The notes under the pieces: generated by a model
What the model saw: only the letters and a program-made list of their open reading frames with translations
What the model was told of the DNA's origin: nothing
The model's database searches: none
Assembly (NCBI GenBank): GCA_032719365.1
Contig: CM064871.1
Location: forward strand, 60,214,416-60,278,415
Source: Prinsepia uniflora
Lineage: Eukaryota; Streptophyta; Magnoliopsida; Rosales; Rosaceae
DNA length: 64,000 bases
Direction of reading: 5' to 3'
Position numbers and translations under genes: made by a program
In this document: in pieces, positions 22,825-35,272 of the stretch
Layout of the letters: each line of letters starts with the position of its first letter
How positions within the stretch are numbered: the first letter of the stretch is position 1

Positions 22825-25072
22825 TCAAACCTTACGGCACACATCACCATCACAAATGTATTCCTCCATTGCGTTAGGAGCATCCTTCTTCTTTGTTCCT
22901 CCAATCTTGCTTAAAGCACATCTTGGGTGAAGATCAAAGTCACAATCTTTGCAGTAAAAAGACCATCCACTTCCCGGCTCCCTACACCAACAAACATAAT
23001 CATGTCGGCGAACGCGTGTAAGCTCATGTTCAGCATGGAGTTCACTCTTCACTTTCTCAGGCCACCCCTTTGCTTCTCCGTCTAGCTTTTCATCCAACTC
23101 CTTCAGCCGCTCTTCTGTGAATGGATAAGCATCAGCTCCATAAGCTTGTATGAGCTGCCGGGCTTGCGTGCTGAGTGTCTGGCCATTGGGGCTAATGGCT
23201 ACCAATGCAGGAATGCCTTGGATTTTGAATTTCCGATGCAAGAGTACCTTCCTCGGATCACTTAATGGGAGGGCTAACCAAGGCATTGTCGAAAAGTATT
23301 TTTTGAAGGAGGGACGATCACGATCGCTTGAAATGAAGATAATTTCAATTGCATTGTCCTTTGCCTTAATCTGATTGTATGCTTTTATAAGCTTAGGCAT
23401 GAATGCAAGACACGGGGCGCACCAATGAGCTGAAAAATAGAGCAAAATGTGTTTTCCTGAAAGCTCAGCCACCGGCACCTAACCAAAGAGAGAAGATGAA
23501 CTTGATGAATGCAACCAGGAAACCTTTAATCAATGACCATAAAGTAACAGTGGAAACTTAATTGATAGCATTGGAAGATTAGAATATCGGAGATTTAAAT
23601 TCAACAACAAAATTGAACCTTGGAACCGGTCTTTTCAATCACAAAGTCTCTGTCCCCCGCAACCAAAAGTGACTGAACAGTCTGTTCTTCGAGTTTTGTC
23701 TTCTCAATCTCAGCAAGCCCGACAATTTTCTCTGCTGCAAATGGGAAGGCTTGAACACCATACTCTTCAATGATTTCAACTGCATTGGAGTTTAAGGTCT
23801 TCCCATCTTGCCCAATTATAACCAGTCTAGGTAAGCCCCTAAGCTCAAAGTAGCGAGCCAGTTTTTTGCAGTTCCTATCCTTAAATGGCAATGCGAGCCA
23901 TGGTACTTCAAGAGCTTCTTTGAAGTGTTCCTCTTCGTGGTCAAGAGATATCAATACAACCTCAAAGTTCTCTCCTTTCTCCTTGAGCTTTCCATAGAGC
24001 TTCAGAAGTGCCTGAGTAAACTCTTTGCATTGCTTGTGAGTATGAAGTGAGAAATACAGGCCAACAATCTTTCCTTCAAGCTCAGACACACATACCTGTC
24101 AACATATATATCCATGATCATAATCCATCGAAGGAAAAAAAAAAGTCCCAAGATAAAGAAGGGTAAAGTTCAGGTATTCTAACAGTAGTACCTTATTCCC
24201 ATCATTCGAAATCAAATAATCCCGGGAGGTAGACACCAAGAGAGAACTCAAGGTCTGATTCTCCTTTGCTGCTGCTTGTTGCTCTTTCAAGAAATTGACC
24301 TGTTCCGCGGTGAACGGATAACCATCCACACCATGATCCATCACAACTTTAGTCCCTTGATCACTAGAAACGTTCCCATTTGCATCAATAATCACAAGAT
24401 GAGGTATCCCCCTAACTTTGTACCAATCCTTGAGGCGTTTTCGGGCCTCAAAATCCGAAAATGGAATGGCAAGCCATGGCATTTCAGAGAAGTAACCACT
24501 GAATGATTCATCATCTCTATCAGAAGAAATGTACACAACTTCAAAGTCCCCTTTTGACGCCAAGTCCAGGTAGATCTCCACCAAGTTTGGCGTGAACCGG
24601 CGACATGGACCGCACCATGAGCCAGAAAAATACAAACCAACAATCTTTCGGCTTAAACTACTGATCTCTACCTATATATTCATCAAAATCACCATGACCC
24701 AGACATTAAAAACAGTCATTTAAATATTCAATCTGTTTTCATATAAATTAATGTCAAAGTCAAAATTTTGACATGAACAGGGCACATAAGGCAATGGCAA
24801 ATCATTTAATCAACTAGGTTGCTTCTATAATGCATTAAGATGAACATTCCAATATGTTCAGGGAAAAAAAAAATTGAAATACTTTGTTCGGATTTTCACG
24901 TCCAATAATCTCCGTGATCATAATAAAGCTGGAAACTTTGGTTGGAAACAATAATCATGTAAGTATGGTTGTTTACCTGGTCGCCGTTGTTGCGAGCGAG
25001 GAAGGTCCTGTCCTCGGAGGAGAGAAGGGAAAGGAGGTCGTGAGTGACGCCGTCTCCGTCGCCGTTAGGCAT
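22825..25072 (-). CDS. NRX1: Nucleoredoxin 1 (three thioredoxin-like domains plus C1-like zinc finger)
   Basis: Thiol-disulfide oxidoreductase of cytosol and nucleus; the Arabidopsis homologue protects antioxidant enzymes such as catalase. Exons: 24977-25072, 24192-24671, 23619-24095 and 22825-23478, all phase 0, 568 aa, close to the family length. Thioredoxin domain 1 has the active site WCGPC (residues 51-55). The middle domain keeps the fold but has lost the motif (LHTHKQC, about 209-215). Domain 3 has WCAPC (370-374). Each domain has the paired VV/FISSDRD or LISLDHEEE strand and a cis-Pro segment (GIPHLV, GLPRLV, GIPALV). The C terminus carries a DC1/C1-like zinc-binding cluster (about residues 515-550, HDYVCWCRE and CKDCDFDLHPRC). 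The degenerate middle domain is normal for NRX1. Very secure. Confidence 0.96.
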
Positions 25073-26210
25073 GCTTACTGAGTCTCCGTGGTGATGTATC
25101 TGGAATCTAACTTTGGTGGTACGTTTGTGACTTTTTGAGCTTCGTTGAGACCACCATCCACCGAGAGAATATAATATAAACGCATTTAGGCACACACGCA
25201 AATTCGTGCTGGCTGGCTAAGTTTGAGCCATGGTTTTTCGTTAAGAATAAAAATAATAATTTGGGAGTAGGTGTTTAAGAAATTGATAAAGAGAAATATT
25301 GACAAATAATAGTTCATTATAGAATGAGCGATCATGTCACGTAAAATTAATATTAAATTAATTAACCAATGAAAATAATACATGTCAATAAAGTAATATT
25401 GGATTGTAGATTACATTCTTTATTCAACATGAAGATAGATGCTTTTCAATTTAAGAAGGTGATTATTGGATTTTATTTTAAATCAAATTATACCTTATCA
25501 TTCGTGATTTTGATCGGGTAACATTCTTATACATATATTTTTAAATACTGCAATTATTATTCTATAATCTTTAAAAGATAACAATATGAAATGTCCATTA
25601 ATTATTCTATTAAATAATAATGTGGGAAAAATAAGATATATTATTTAATAATAATAGATTATTAATTTTAACATTCTAAAAAACTATCTATACAAAAAAC
25701 AAGACAAAAAGCTTGCAGTCAGCCGCCCAAACCCCTCCCCACTCCTGATCCTCCTCCTCTTATTACAGGTAATATAATTCACTCACCTCATCAACCAATT
25801 CATTTATTCTCCCGACTACTCTCTTAGCTAGATATATATATTATATTTGTTTGGTTGCCAAGAAAATCAATGCCATAAAGAGCCGCAATGGTTTGTTAGT
25901 TTTTGTTGTTCTTTGGATTCTTAGTTAGACTTTTCTTATTTTTGTTTTTTAATTAGTTTATGTTTATCTTGTACCAAGTCATTTGTGAAGAAGAGGTGAG
26001 GATGATGAGAACTAGGATGAAGATGAAGATGTTAAAGGTGGTGGTGGTGGTGGGAAGTAGATAAGGGGAGAAATGTTGTTGGTGGGTCAGGTTATGGGAA
26101 GAAGATAAACAGAGAATTTTCTTTAATAAATAAACTAGTTTTAAAATTAATTTATTATTAACTTTGCCACATGGTGCTTATATCTCACGTATATAAATTA
26201 AAGGCTTATT
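25073..26210. other. NRX1 promoter and AT-rich spacer; boundary between gene block and repeat block
   Basis: Very AT-rich (especially 25220-25690), with no domain-bearing frame. A CT-rich patch near 25730-25765 and a GGT-rich run near 26035-26055 are the only compositional changes. Confidence 0.5.
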
Positions 26211-27728
26211 GGTTTAAATGCACTCTAAACTCACACATTTATCACACTTTACACTCTGAACTAGTTATTCGCTCACTTAACTGCATGAAATGGCCGACTT
26301 TTGTCACTCAGCTCCATTTCCGTAACAATCGTTCAATTTTCAGTCAAAATGCTTATGTAGCGACTACATGGATTAAAATACATTAAATTAATAAAAGACA
26401 ATTATGAAATTTCACATTTATAAAATTTCAACAGTTTTCTTCTTCTAGCACTAGAAATCCAGGCCACCACATCTTCTCCATGAATGTGCCTAGGTTTGCT
26501 TTACTTTGCTTCGTCCTCCATCTTGATGAAGTCTGGAAGGCGAACATCCCCCACACCCATCTTGAAGAATATAATTAATTAATTAATTATATTAATTTTG
26601 GAAATTGTTGGCAGTACGAAGATGACTGTAGAAGTCGTTTTCCAGCGATGACCTGCAGACTTGTTCAAAACGAGATCAATCCAGAAATCCAACTCAGAAA
26701 AATCCAGAAAAATCCAAATAGAGGATATTCGAGATGACTATAACCGAAATCCATCCAGAAAATCTAACTCATCCAAAACGAGATCCATCATCTAAAACCC
26801 GAAAATTTTGATAATATTTGCAAACGAAATCAAAAGAGGGAAGCAATTAGAGCGAGAGCTGCCATAAAGGAAAACCAGAAAGACTGAAACGAGGTCGGGC
26901 TCATTCGTTTATTTGCGAAACAAGGTAGGGCTCGTCGTTTATTTGCAAAACCCATGTAACACATCCATAGTCTTGTCATTTATTTGTGAAACAAGGTCGA
27001 GCTCGTTGCGGACTCGTATATTTCCAACACAAGCTAAAACGGTCGTTAGAGATTTTGGTACCTCTTGGCTGCAATCCAAACAAACCAAGGATTTTGATCA
27101 TGAATCTCCATCATAGACAATAGAGAGAAATGAACCTCCTCCAAAGAGCCTCTCCAACATATCCAGATTTCAACAACACATCAATTACCACACTGTGGAA
27201 ATGGGTCCAGTTCATTAAACACAATGCGCACCTCATCCACCATACCAGCGGCGATCTTGAGCTATGGATCTGGACACTCTGCTACCATATGGGTTCTTAG
27301 AAATGACCAAAACCAGAGGCATGTTCGCGAAGTCGTGGATTTCGGAGCGAACAACAGAGTATCGCTCACAGAGTCCCAAGAAGAGATGAGCTCATAGAGT
27401 CTCAAGAAGAGATGAGAAGGTTATCGGTATTTGGAGTGAATTGGATTCTAGAAATTGCATCTCGGATCAGATTCTCAAGCTTCAACGGAGCTCTTCTCAT
27501 TTTGGTGCTTTAGAGACCGAACCAACTCAGCGCATCAATACGAAGAAGGGAACATGGAATTGGACAAAAAGCTCACTAATTTCTTCACAATTAACGAGAA
27601 ATGGGAATTTCTGAGGGTGATTACCACTTTTGGTTCTAGAAAACCCTAAATCTTGGTAAGGTGAAGATTTGTAAGGGTCGCCTCAACTGAGAGGTTCCCA
27701 CTCAACAAGGAAAGGTAAAAACATTGGT

Positions 27729-28312
27729 TGTAACGACTCGTCCCAAATTTTGGGATTAGATTAGTGACTAATCAGGATTAGTGAGGTTAATCGGTGATTA
27801 GTTGAGTGAAATCGGATGAATGATGCAAAAATGACCGTTTTACCCCTAGTTGTGGGTAAAATGTTGACTTTTTGTTCGGACGGTCAAATGAACTTTGGCC
27901 AATGTTTGTGACGTAGTTCAAGACGTCACGAGTTCACAGACAGGTGGCACGTTCGATTCCGACATTCGAGAAAGAAGTTACGACGTTCGGAAGTTCAAAG
28001 GTATTTCGGTAATTTGGTTAAAGGGAGGCAAATAGTTGACTTTTGACCTGGGAGGTCCGATGGCCAAGGGCCGAGGACCGTTACATAGATCGGGTCGATA
28101 CGAATCTGTAGACAGACGACACGTCGAAATCGGACTTCGAACGGGAAAGTTATGGGTCACGGAAATTTGATTTCACTATGCATGTATATCGAGGCGATGA
28201 TGAGGTGGTAATATCTGATTGGGCAAATATTTTAGTGGGACCCATGGATGAGTGACAAGTGTCACTCATCCCATTGGTCATCATCCCTAAAAAGTGGATC
28301 TAACTAATTAAA

Positions 28313-28349
<37 letters not shown>

Positions 28350-30877
28350 TTAATCTAATCTACCCACCTTTCAATCCTAACCCTCCATCTCATCTCATCA
28401 TTTAATCCTCACCATCCATTTCTCTTTCCATCTCATCAGATATCATCATCCCTCTTTGTTTGCATCCAAACCCGAAACACCCCTTCCATACCACCATCTT
28501 CCATTTCTTTGAACAACACACACCCACATCACACCATCATCACCTTATCTACATTTCTACGAGTGTGTGACGGCATGAGAGGCTGGGAGGAGGACTTGAC
28601 GGTGACGGCCAGAGCCACGGCGGTGGCCACGGCGGAGAGGAACCGAAAAACAGAGAGGTAAGTTGGTTTGAAATTCGAACATAGGTTTTGAGGGGTTGTC
28701 GATCGATTCTAATGGTGGTGATGTCTTTCTGGAGGTCTTAAGGTTTGTTTGGGATCGAGAGCAAGCTTGGAGGTGGACGGAAACACATGGACAGGGAGGA
28801 GGAAACTTGGCCGTGCGTTTTTCAATCTAAAGGTAAGAACTTTGGATCGATTTCACATTTTTGAGGTTATAGGATGATAGGAATGAATTATAGGAAGGTT
28901 TAGGAATTGATAGGACTGAAAAAGGACTGAAAATGAGGGAGGAATGCACCGGACCGGTCGTGCCGGTCCGGTCCGGTTCGAACCAGGTGAACTCGGTTCA
29001 CCAGAGGTAGACGATGACACTGTTCACCGCGCGTGGGCTTCACGTGCAGCCGCTTGCTGCGGCGTGTGGGGGCGCGTGGTGGGTCCAATGGGGAAGTGTT
29101 CAACATGTGAAACACTCTATTCGATGTAACGAATATTTTGGGACTGGTTTCGTGTCGATTGGACACCGTCTCGATAATGTTCGGGACATCGGAAGGTTTA
29201 GGATCGACTTTAAAAATAGTTAAAAATTATAGAAAATTACGGGGCTTTAGTGAGGGGTTATTTAAGTAGTTATTAATCCTCTATTATGATTTGGACAGGT
29301 TTGGGAGTCTCGGTGATGATGCTTGGCTCGGGAGAGCCGTATGACACGCGTATCGAGGCAGCAGTTCGGACGGTCTGTGAGTGGACCTTGTTTTCTAAAT
29401 TGATGCATGCATAAATGTTTATTATATGTTTTACTACTTGTTTGGTGATGCCATGAGTTCATTTGAGTGTGGTTACGTATTGGCACGTATTTCAAGGTTT
29501 CGGCCTTATACGGTGCCGATACGGGTTTGTACTTTCTTGGTTGGTTTAAATGGAATGGTTTTGGATTTCAAAAGGATAAACTCGGGCATGAGACCCAATT
29601 GGTTTTGTCTCGGGCATATAACCCTATTTATGACCTACGGGTCTGAATCGTGGTCGCGGCGAGTGCTATGTGCACGTCGACGGATGATACGACGATCGCC
29701 TCCTGATTGGGATTTGTTCCTTCCAGAGAGGTCACGATGCACGATCCGTTGTCGGGTAGCCGATGGAGGCTCAACTTCGGAGTGCTGACGGTTCAGGATA
29801 TCAATCGGTGATGGGTGCCATGATCTTGCGGTGGTCGCGTCGGTTGATTCGTTCACGGCGACATACCAGGATTGAGGGCGGTCCTGGATGGATGGTTGCA
29901 CGCATCATTACGATTGGAGTCGTGACTGACCCTGAGATATCGGGCATGATGCCCAGTTGAGTCATGTGTTCGGGCATGAGGCCCAGTTACTTTACGGTTG
30001 TAATTTCGGGTCGAGGACCCTAAATGGATTTCCAGGTTCATGACGGTTTATGGAACCAGCATGAACCCTTGAAAGGTTTTTTTGGTTCATGACGGTTTAT
30101 GGGGACCGAGCATGAATCCTTTGAAAGGTTTAAGGATGTTTTCTATATATATATATATATATATATATTCATATACCTTCCTTTACTTGGATTGTCTCCT
30201 CCGGGGAGGGTCGTTGGCCTAGATGGACCCTAGAGTAGTCACGAAGCACTAACTGAGTGGAGTTGCCCCGTTGGGTACCTTACTCTTAGGAGGGCTTGGA
30301 TTATAACCTCAGGGAGGGTCATTGGTCTACGGACACTGACCTGGGTGACTCTGAGAGACTTGGGCTTGAGGCCCCGGGTAGTACGCGCGTAGCTTTGGAA
30401 ACCGTGACATGTTTGGTTGTATGATTTATATGTATATATGATATATGATGTGTGATGTATACAGGTTTTGGGCTGAGTCCCACATGGATTTGGGCAGTGG
30501 CCCGTATGGTTAGTTCTTTATGGTTGGTTTCGGTTATGGATTTGGGCTTAGTTCCCACATATGGTTCTTTTGGATAAATGGTTTTCAAATGCATGCATGT
30601 TTTTTAGTGAAGGGTACAAATGTCTTTCTTACGAAACGTTTTTATAAACTCTTTGTTTTGTCCACTCATAGCTTTTAATGTTTTGATTGCCCTTCAGGTT
30701 GAATTCGGATGCGGACTGTAGCGGAGACCGAGCTATCACATACCTCATCCGGATCCTGGCTTACTCTGATGGCCCGAGCGGGCTAATGATGGAACTTTCC
30801 CTTGTCTGACACTCCGTGTCAGACGGGATCAGGGTCGTCCCGCGTTAATCCCGGGGGGATTGGGACTGATCCTGACA
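27729..30877 (+). mobile_element. Solo LTR of a Ty3/gypsy chromovirus (subfamily A), 3149 bp
   Basis: Starts TGTAACGACTCGTCCC and ends CCTGACA, flanked by perfect 5-bp duplications TTGGT (27724-27728 and 30878-30882). It shares long stretches with the other subfamily-A LTRs here: GACCGTTTTACCCC near the start, TTGTCCACTCA and CCTTCAGGTTG near the end. No internal region follows, so it formed by LTR-LTR recombination. It contains an (ATT)n tract, a (TA)n tract (about 30144-30169) and short repeats with TCGGGCATGA and GGTTCATGACGGTTTATGG (29940-30120). Confidence 0.92.
28313..28351. repeat. (ATT)n microsatellite
   Basis: About 12 uninterrupted ATT units within the solo LTR. Not seen at the matching place in the sibling LTRs, so it expanded locally. 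Confidence 0.9.
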
Positions 30878-31230
30878 TTGGTTGGATGATGACATTGATG
30901 AATGCTCTACCTGGTAGGGGAAGAAGATGGGGCAAGTAAGATAGGGAGGGGTTATCTTGCAAGAAGATAAGCTAATTATATGATCTAATTAATATTTTCA
31001 ATAAAAAATTTTAATCTCCCAATTATCTTTACACGCAGTTATAGATGGTAAAAGTGTGCCAACATGGCAAAAATTTCAATTTTACCCTTACTTTTCACGA
31101 TCATTTAACATTTGTAGCGGAAAATGGAGCTGAGTGATACAACTTGGCCATTCCATGCAGTTAAGTGAGCGAATAACCAGTTCAGGGTGCAAAGTGTGAC
31201 AAAAGTGCGAGTTCAGGGTCCATTTAAGCC

Positions 31231-32139
31231 AAAGTGTGACAATGGTGAATTCCATTTTGTCCACAATAACATTTTACCGAAAAATTAACATAATAGTTAA
31301 AGGAGGGCGGGTCCATGTTATAAAGTTTTAAAAAGTATAGAGTGATAATTGTAATATTTGAAAGTATAAATATAAAAATTCTATGTAGTATAAACTTCAA
31401 AATAATAAAGTATAATTTACTCATTGTTTTACCTCTACAAGCCTACAAAGTATGCAAATATGCAATGCAAATTAAATCATCATTATGTTAATAGAACAAA
31501 GTATGCAAATATGCAATGTTTTAACCCTTGTTGTTTGGTTGTCTTCGCGCCTTGAGCCCTTCTTTACTGTTTGGGCTTTAGACATACGGCTCAGTGAATC
31601 TGGTCAAATATGATGTCAATAGTTGTACGTCAGTATGTTAATAGAACAAAGTATGCAAATATGCAATGTTTTAACCCTTGTTGTTTGGTTGTCTTCGCGC
31701 CTTGAGCCCTTCTTTACTGTTTGGGCTTTAGACATACGGCTCAGTGAATCTGGTCAAATATGATGTCAATAGTTGTATTTCATTTTCCTACAAAGTATAG
31801 TCATTGTTATATTTCATTTTGTATTATATATTTCATTGTCTTTTACTGAACACATGTGGCAAATTAGAGTAATTTGGATTATTACAATTTTATTCACTTC
31901 ATGCATTAAATCTGTTTTGTAACATTACGTGGATATATATATGTTATAAATATATATATTCAAAAATCAAAATACCAATCAAAGTTCGGGTTCAAGTAGA
32001 AAGTCCCTTTCGCGTTTATCGGGTTTTTTGTGAACGATGGTTGGGTTTTGTTTGGTCTATGTGCGGCGGCTGCAAGGTGGACTTTACGACTGAGGCATGG
32101 ATGATAGTTTGTAAACTGGAGTTAGATTGGTTCTTTGTG
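31231..32139. other. Spacer between the inverted-repeat element and the LINE relic
   Basis: AT-rich, no gene. Contains the 150-bp tandem duplication described separately. The last about 150 bp may belong to the 5' end of the LINE. Confidence 0.45.
31484..31777. repeat. Perfect tandem duplication, period 150 bp
   Basis: 31484-31633 is repeated at 31634-31777. I see no mismatch over the shared 144 bp (starting TATGTTAATAGAACAAAG and ending CAATAGTTGTA). The perfect identity implies a recent event or a gene-conversion or assembly artefact. Confidence 0.93.
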
Positions 32140-32195
32140 TAGGCTATGTCATTGGAGAATCTACGTGGGCAGATGGAGTCGTACTTGGCTATCTC

Positions 32196-35037
32196 TGTAA
32201 CGACCCGTCCCGAATTTCGAGATTTGATTAGTGATTAATCATGATTAGTGGGATTGATCGGTGATTAGTTGGTCGAAATCGGACAAAATGTGCAAAATGA
32301 CCGTTTTGCCCCTGGTTCGTGGGCAAAACGTTGACTTTTTGATCGGGCGGTCAAACGGACTTTGACCAATGACCGTGACGTAGTTCGGGACGTCACGAGT
32401 TCATAGGCAGGCGGCACGTTCGATTCCGACATTCGAGGAGAAAGTTATGACTATCGGAAGTTCAGCGGTATTACCGTAATTTGGACATTTGGGGGCGAAA
32501 ATGTTGACTTTCCATCTAATAACTAATTTTCGGTTGACTCAAGGACCGTTAGGTAGGTCTCGACGTCCTGAGTCCGTAGACAGGCGGCACGCCGAAATCG
32601 GACTTCGTACGAGGAAGTTATGGTCAGAAACGTGAAATCGGGAGGTTCGTGTTTTGGTTTTCGTGTCGAATATTTTATTCCTAAATTTCTGATTGGAGGA
32701 CACCTGGGGAGTGACAAGTGTCACTCACCCATTGGCTAGATTGGATCAGATCCACTATGGGTTTAAAAACCACTAAAACCAACTTTTAATTCCAGCCATT
32801 GATCTGAAACCTCCAGATCTGATCTCAGCCCTTGATCTCATTCCTGAGATTCAATCTGGGCCGTCCATCCATTTCCCTCCAATTCTATATATTTCCTAAC
32901 CCGACACACCCACGTACTGCCCATTCCATACCATCACACCACATTGCATCTGATCCTTGCTCTGAGTAACATTGGACTGGACGGGTGAGGCGGCAGACGG
33001 CAGGGATCACGGCGGAGGACAGCGGCGAGGTAGGAAACCGGGAAACCCGATACGGTTTTAAAACTCCGATTTTGGTAACTTGAATTCCAACGTTTATCTT
33101 CGGTTTCTTTTCACCCTAATCGATTCTAGGGACTACCAGGAACCTATTGGGCTTGAGTTCGTGACCGGAGGTGATCAGGACGGTGGCTAAACGGCGACGG
33201 GAAACCAGCTCTGTTCATCGAGGTAGGCCTTCGATCCCGTCTATATTTGTCGATTTTGATTCCATAGAACCCTTTCTGGGATTAAGACGAACCTCTAGGA
33301 TCAAACAAGAGTGAAAATGGTTGAGTGTGGAAGAAATGGTGACCGGGTCATGATCGCGGGTCTGATCGACCCGAGTTCAGAAATACGGGTCAACCCGTCT
33401 GAGGACAGAGGTGATGACGTGGCACCCTGTCAGTTTGTCAGGTGACGTGGACCAATCGTGAGACGACACGTGTCACATGTCAGTGCACAGTCAGCACTGA
33501 CATGTCAGTGATGTGGCCCAATCTGGGACTGCCACGTGTCACTGACATGTCAGTGACGTGGACCAGTGCCGTGCTGACACGTGGCACATGTCAGATCGGA
33601 CACGTGGCCTGACATATCAGCGAGGTGGACCAATCGGATGTTGACACGTGGCACCTGTCAGAGTCTGACATGTCAGACCTGACAGCTGTCAGATGACGTC
33701 AGCATGACGTTAGTGACGTCAGCGATGACGTCATCAGGAACTGTTCCTGCGTTGACCGATGTGTTGACCGGCGCGTGGGGGCGCGTGTGAACAGTACTTT
33801 TGGTGGGACCACCACCATTCTTTAGGTTTCGACGATCCGGATCCAATGGCGGTGGTTTTGGGTCGATCGGAGATCATTAAGTTGGTCAAAATGAGGTTTA
33901 TTGCCTTAGGAAGCGCGTTCGGGCGACTTTTCCGGACCAGTTTCGGTCTAGGGTTTCATGGTTAAATGTTAGGGGTTTGTATTGACCTGTACGTATACTT
34001 TGGATATGACAGAGATTGTATAAGCGTACCAGAACGAGGGTATACGTTCGGTTTTCAGCAGGATTGTACTGTGAGTGGGCCATTTTCTTAAACCCTTGCG
34101 TGCATAAATGTTTTCTGGTTTATTATACTTATTCACATGCTAAAACAATAATGGTTTTGATGATATGGAAAATATGGTTATGGCACGTTTCACGGTATTT
34201 GGGCTTGAGACCCGTCTGATGAAAACTTAATGATTGGTTCGGATTTTATCTATGTATATATATGCTTCGCATGTGGATATCAATAAAATGTATTTGGTAC
34301 TGCACTGTATAGATCCTTCCATATTATATTGTCTCCTCCGGCGAGGTACCCCGGAGAGGTCACGGGCGTCTAGTACGTCCAGCGTCTATGACGCTAAGCA
34401 TCAGGTGATGCTGTACCCGAATAGGATTCGGGGATTTAACTCGGAAATTGAGACCTAAGTGGCACGCGTAGCCTTATTATTATTGTGACCTTATTAGGCG
34501 TCAAGAACGTCAAACATCAGGTGATGTCAGGATTGGAGTGTATAGTGCAGCAACTAAAATTATACTTATGGTTTTATTACATGCCTTATGGTTCATATTA
34601 GATGGTTTATGATCTTAAAATAATGATGCATGCATGTTTGGAAAACGGAAGGGGTAAATTATATGTTTTACTTATCAAATGATTTTATAAACTTAAGTTT
34701 CGGTCCACTCACCCTTAATGTTTTTGGTAACCCTCCAGGTCGTGATACTGAGGTAGAGGAGGAAACTGAGGCTGAGGCATAGATCTACTTCTGCGTACCT
34801 GAACCCCTGTTGGGTGGTGTACCCGCAGGTTTTATTTTAGAGTCGTGCTCGCAACTTGTAATTTTGGATTTCATCCCTTGTCTGACATTCGTTTAATTCG
34901 GATTTGATGTATGACTTTAATTTGGTTATTTATGCATTTGATGTTTTGAGGTTAAAATTGGTATGAATTATTGGGTGTCAGACGGGAGCAGGGCACGTCC
35001 CCTTGTGGTCCCTGTGGGATCGGGGCGGGTCCTGTCA
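32196..35037 (+). mobile_element. Solo LTR, subfamily A, 2842 bp
   Basis: TGTAACGACCCGTCCCG at the left, GGGTCCTGTCA at the right, flanked by perfect 5-bp duplications ATCTC (32191-32195 and 35038-35042). It lies in the LINE ORF1 frame. It includes the G-box array at 33414-33740. No internal region remains. Confidence 0.92.
33414..33740. repeat. Degenerate minisatellite rich in G-boxes and TGACGT motifs
   Basis: Irregular 30-45 bp units built from TGACATGTCAGTGACGTGG and CCAATCG-like pieces. At least five CACGTG G-box cores (first at 33467-33472) and several TGACGTCA-like boxes occur between about 33465 and 33730. Known plant bZIP/bHLH targets; function here is unknown. Confidence 0.75.
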
Positions 35038-35272
35038 ATCTCAACAGTGGAAGATTTTGAACTGAATGTCAGTGGTGGAAAGTGATATGCCTTGGCAGCC
35101 AAGTTTCTACAAGTGGGACGATTACTGACATCTAGGGGTTTTAACAGGGAAGTTCTGCTAGGACATTTTGGCGTATCTGGTTCATTAGGGTACTTGGTGG
35201 TTATGGTGGGATAGACGAGGTGGTTCCTTGTCCCTTTCGAGAATGAGACTGATTGTAGTATGGTACTATAAG

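Larger units (their letters stand above)
26211..31230. mobile_element. Element with about 130-bp terminal inverted repeats (MULE-like), interrupted by a solo LTR
   Basis: Positions 26211-26340 are an imperfect inverted copy of about 31100-31230. Both ends share TTAAATG, CACTTT, TTATTCGCTCACTTAACTGC (reverse complement on the right), and CTCAGCTCCATTT. Removing the LTR insertion leaves about 1.9 kb without coding capacity. Long inverted repeats suggest a Mutator-like DNA transposon, but a 9-bp target duplication was not recognised, so an inverted pair of some other repeat remains possible. Confidence 0.55.
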
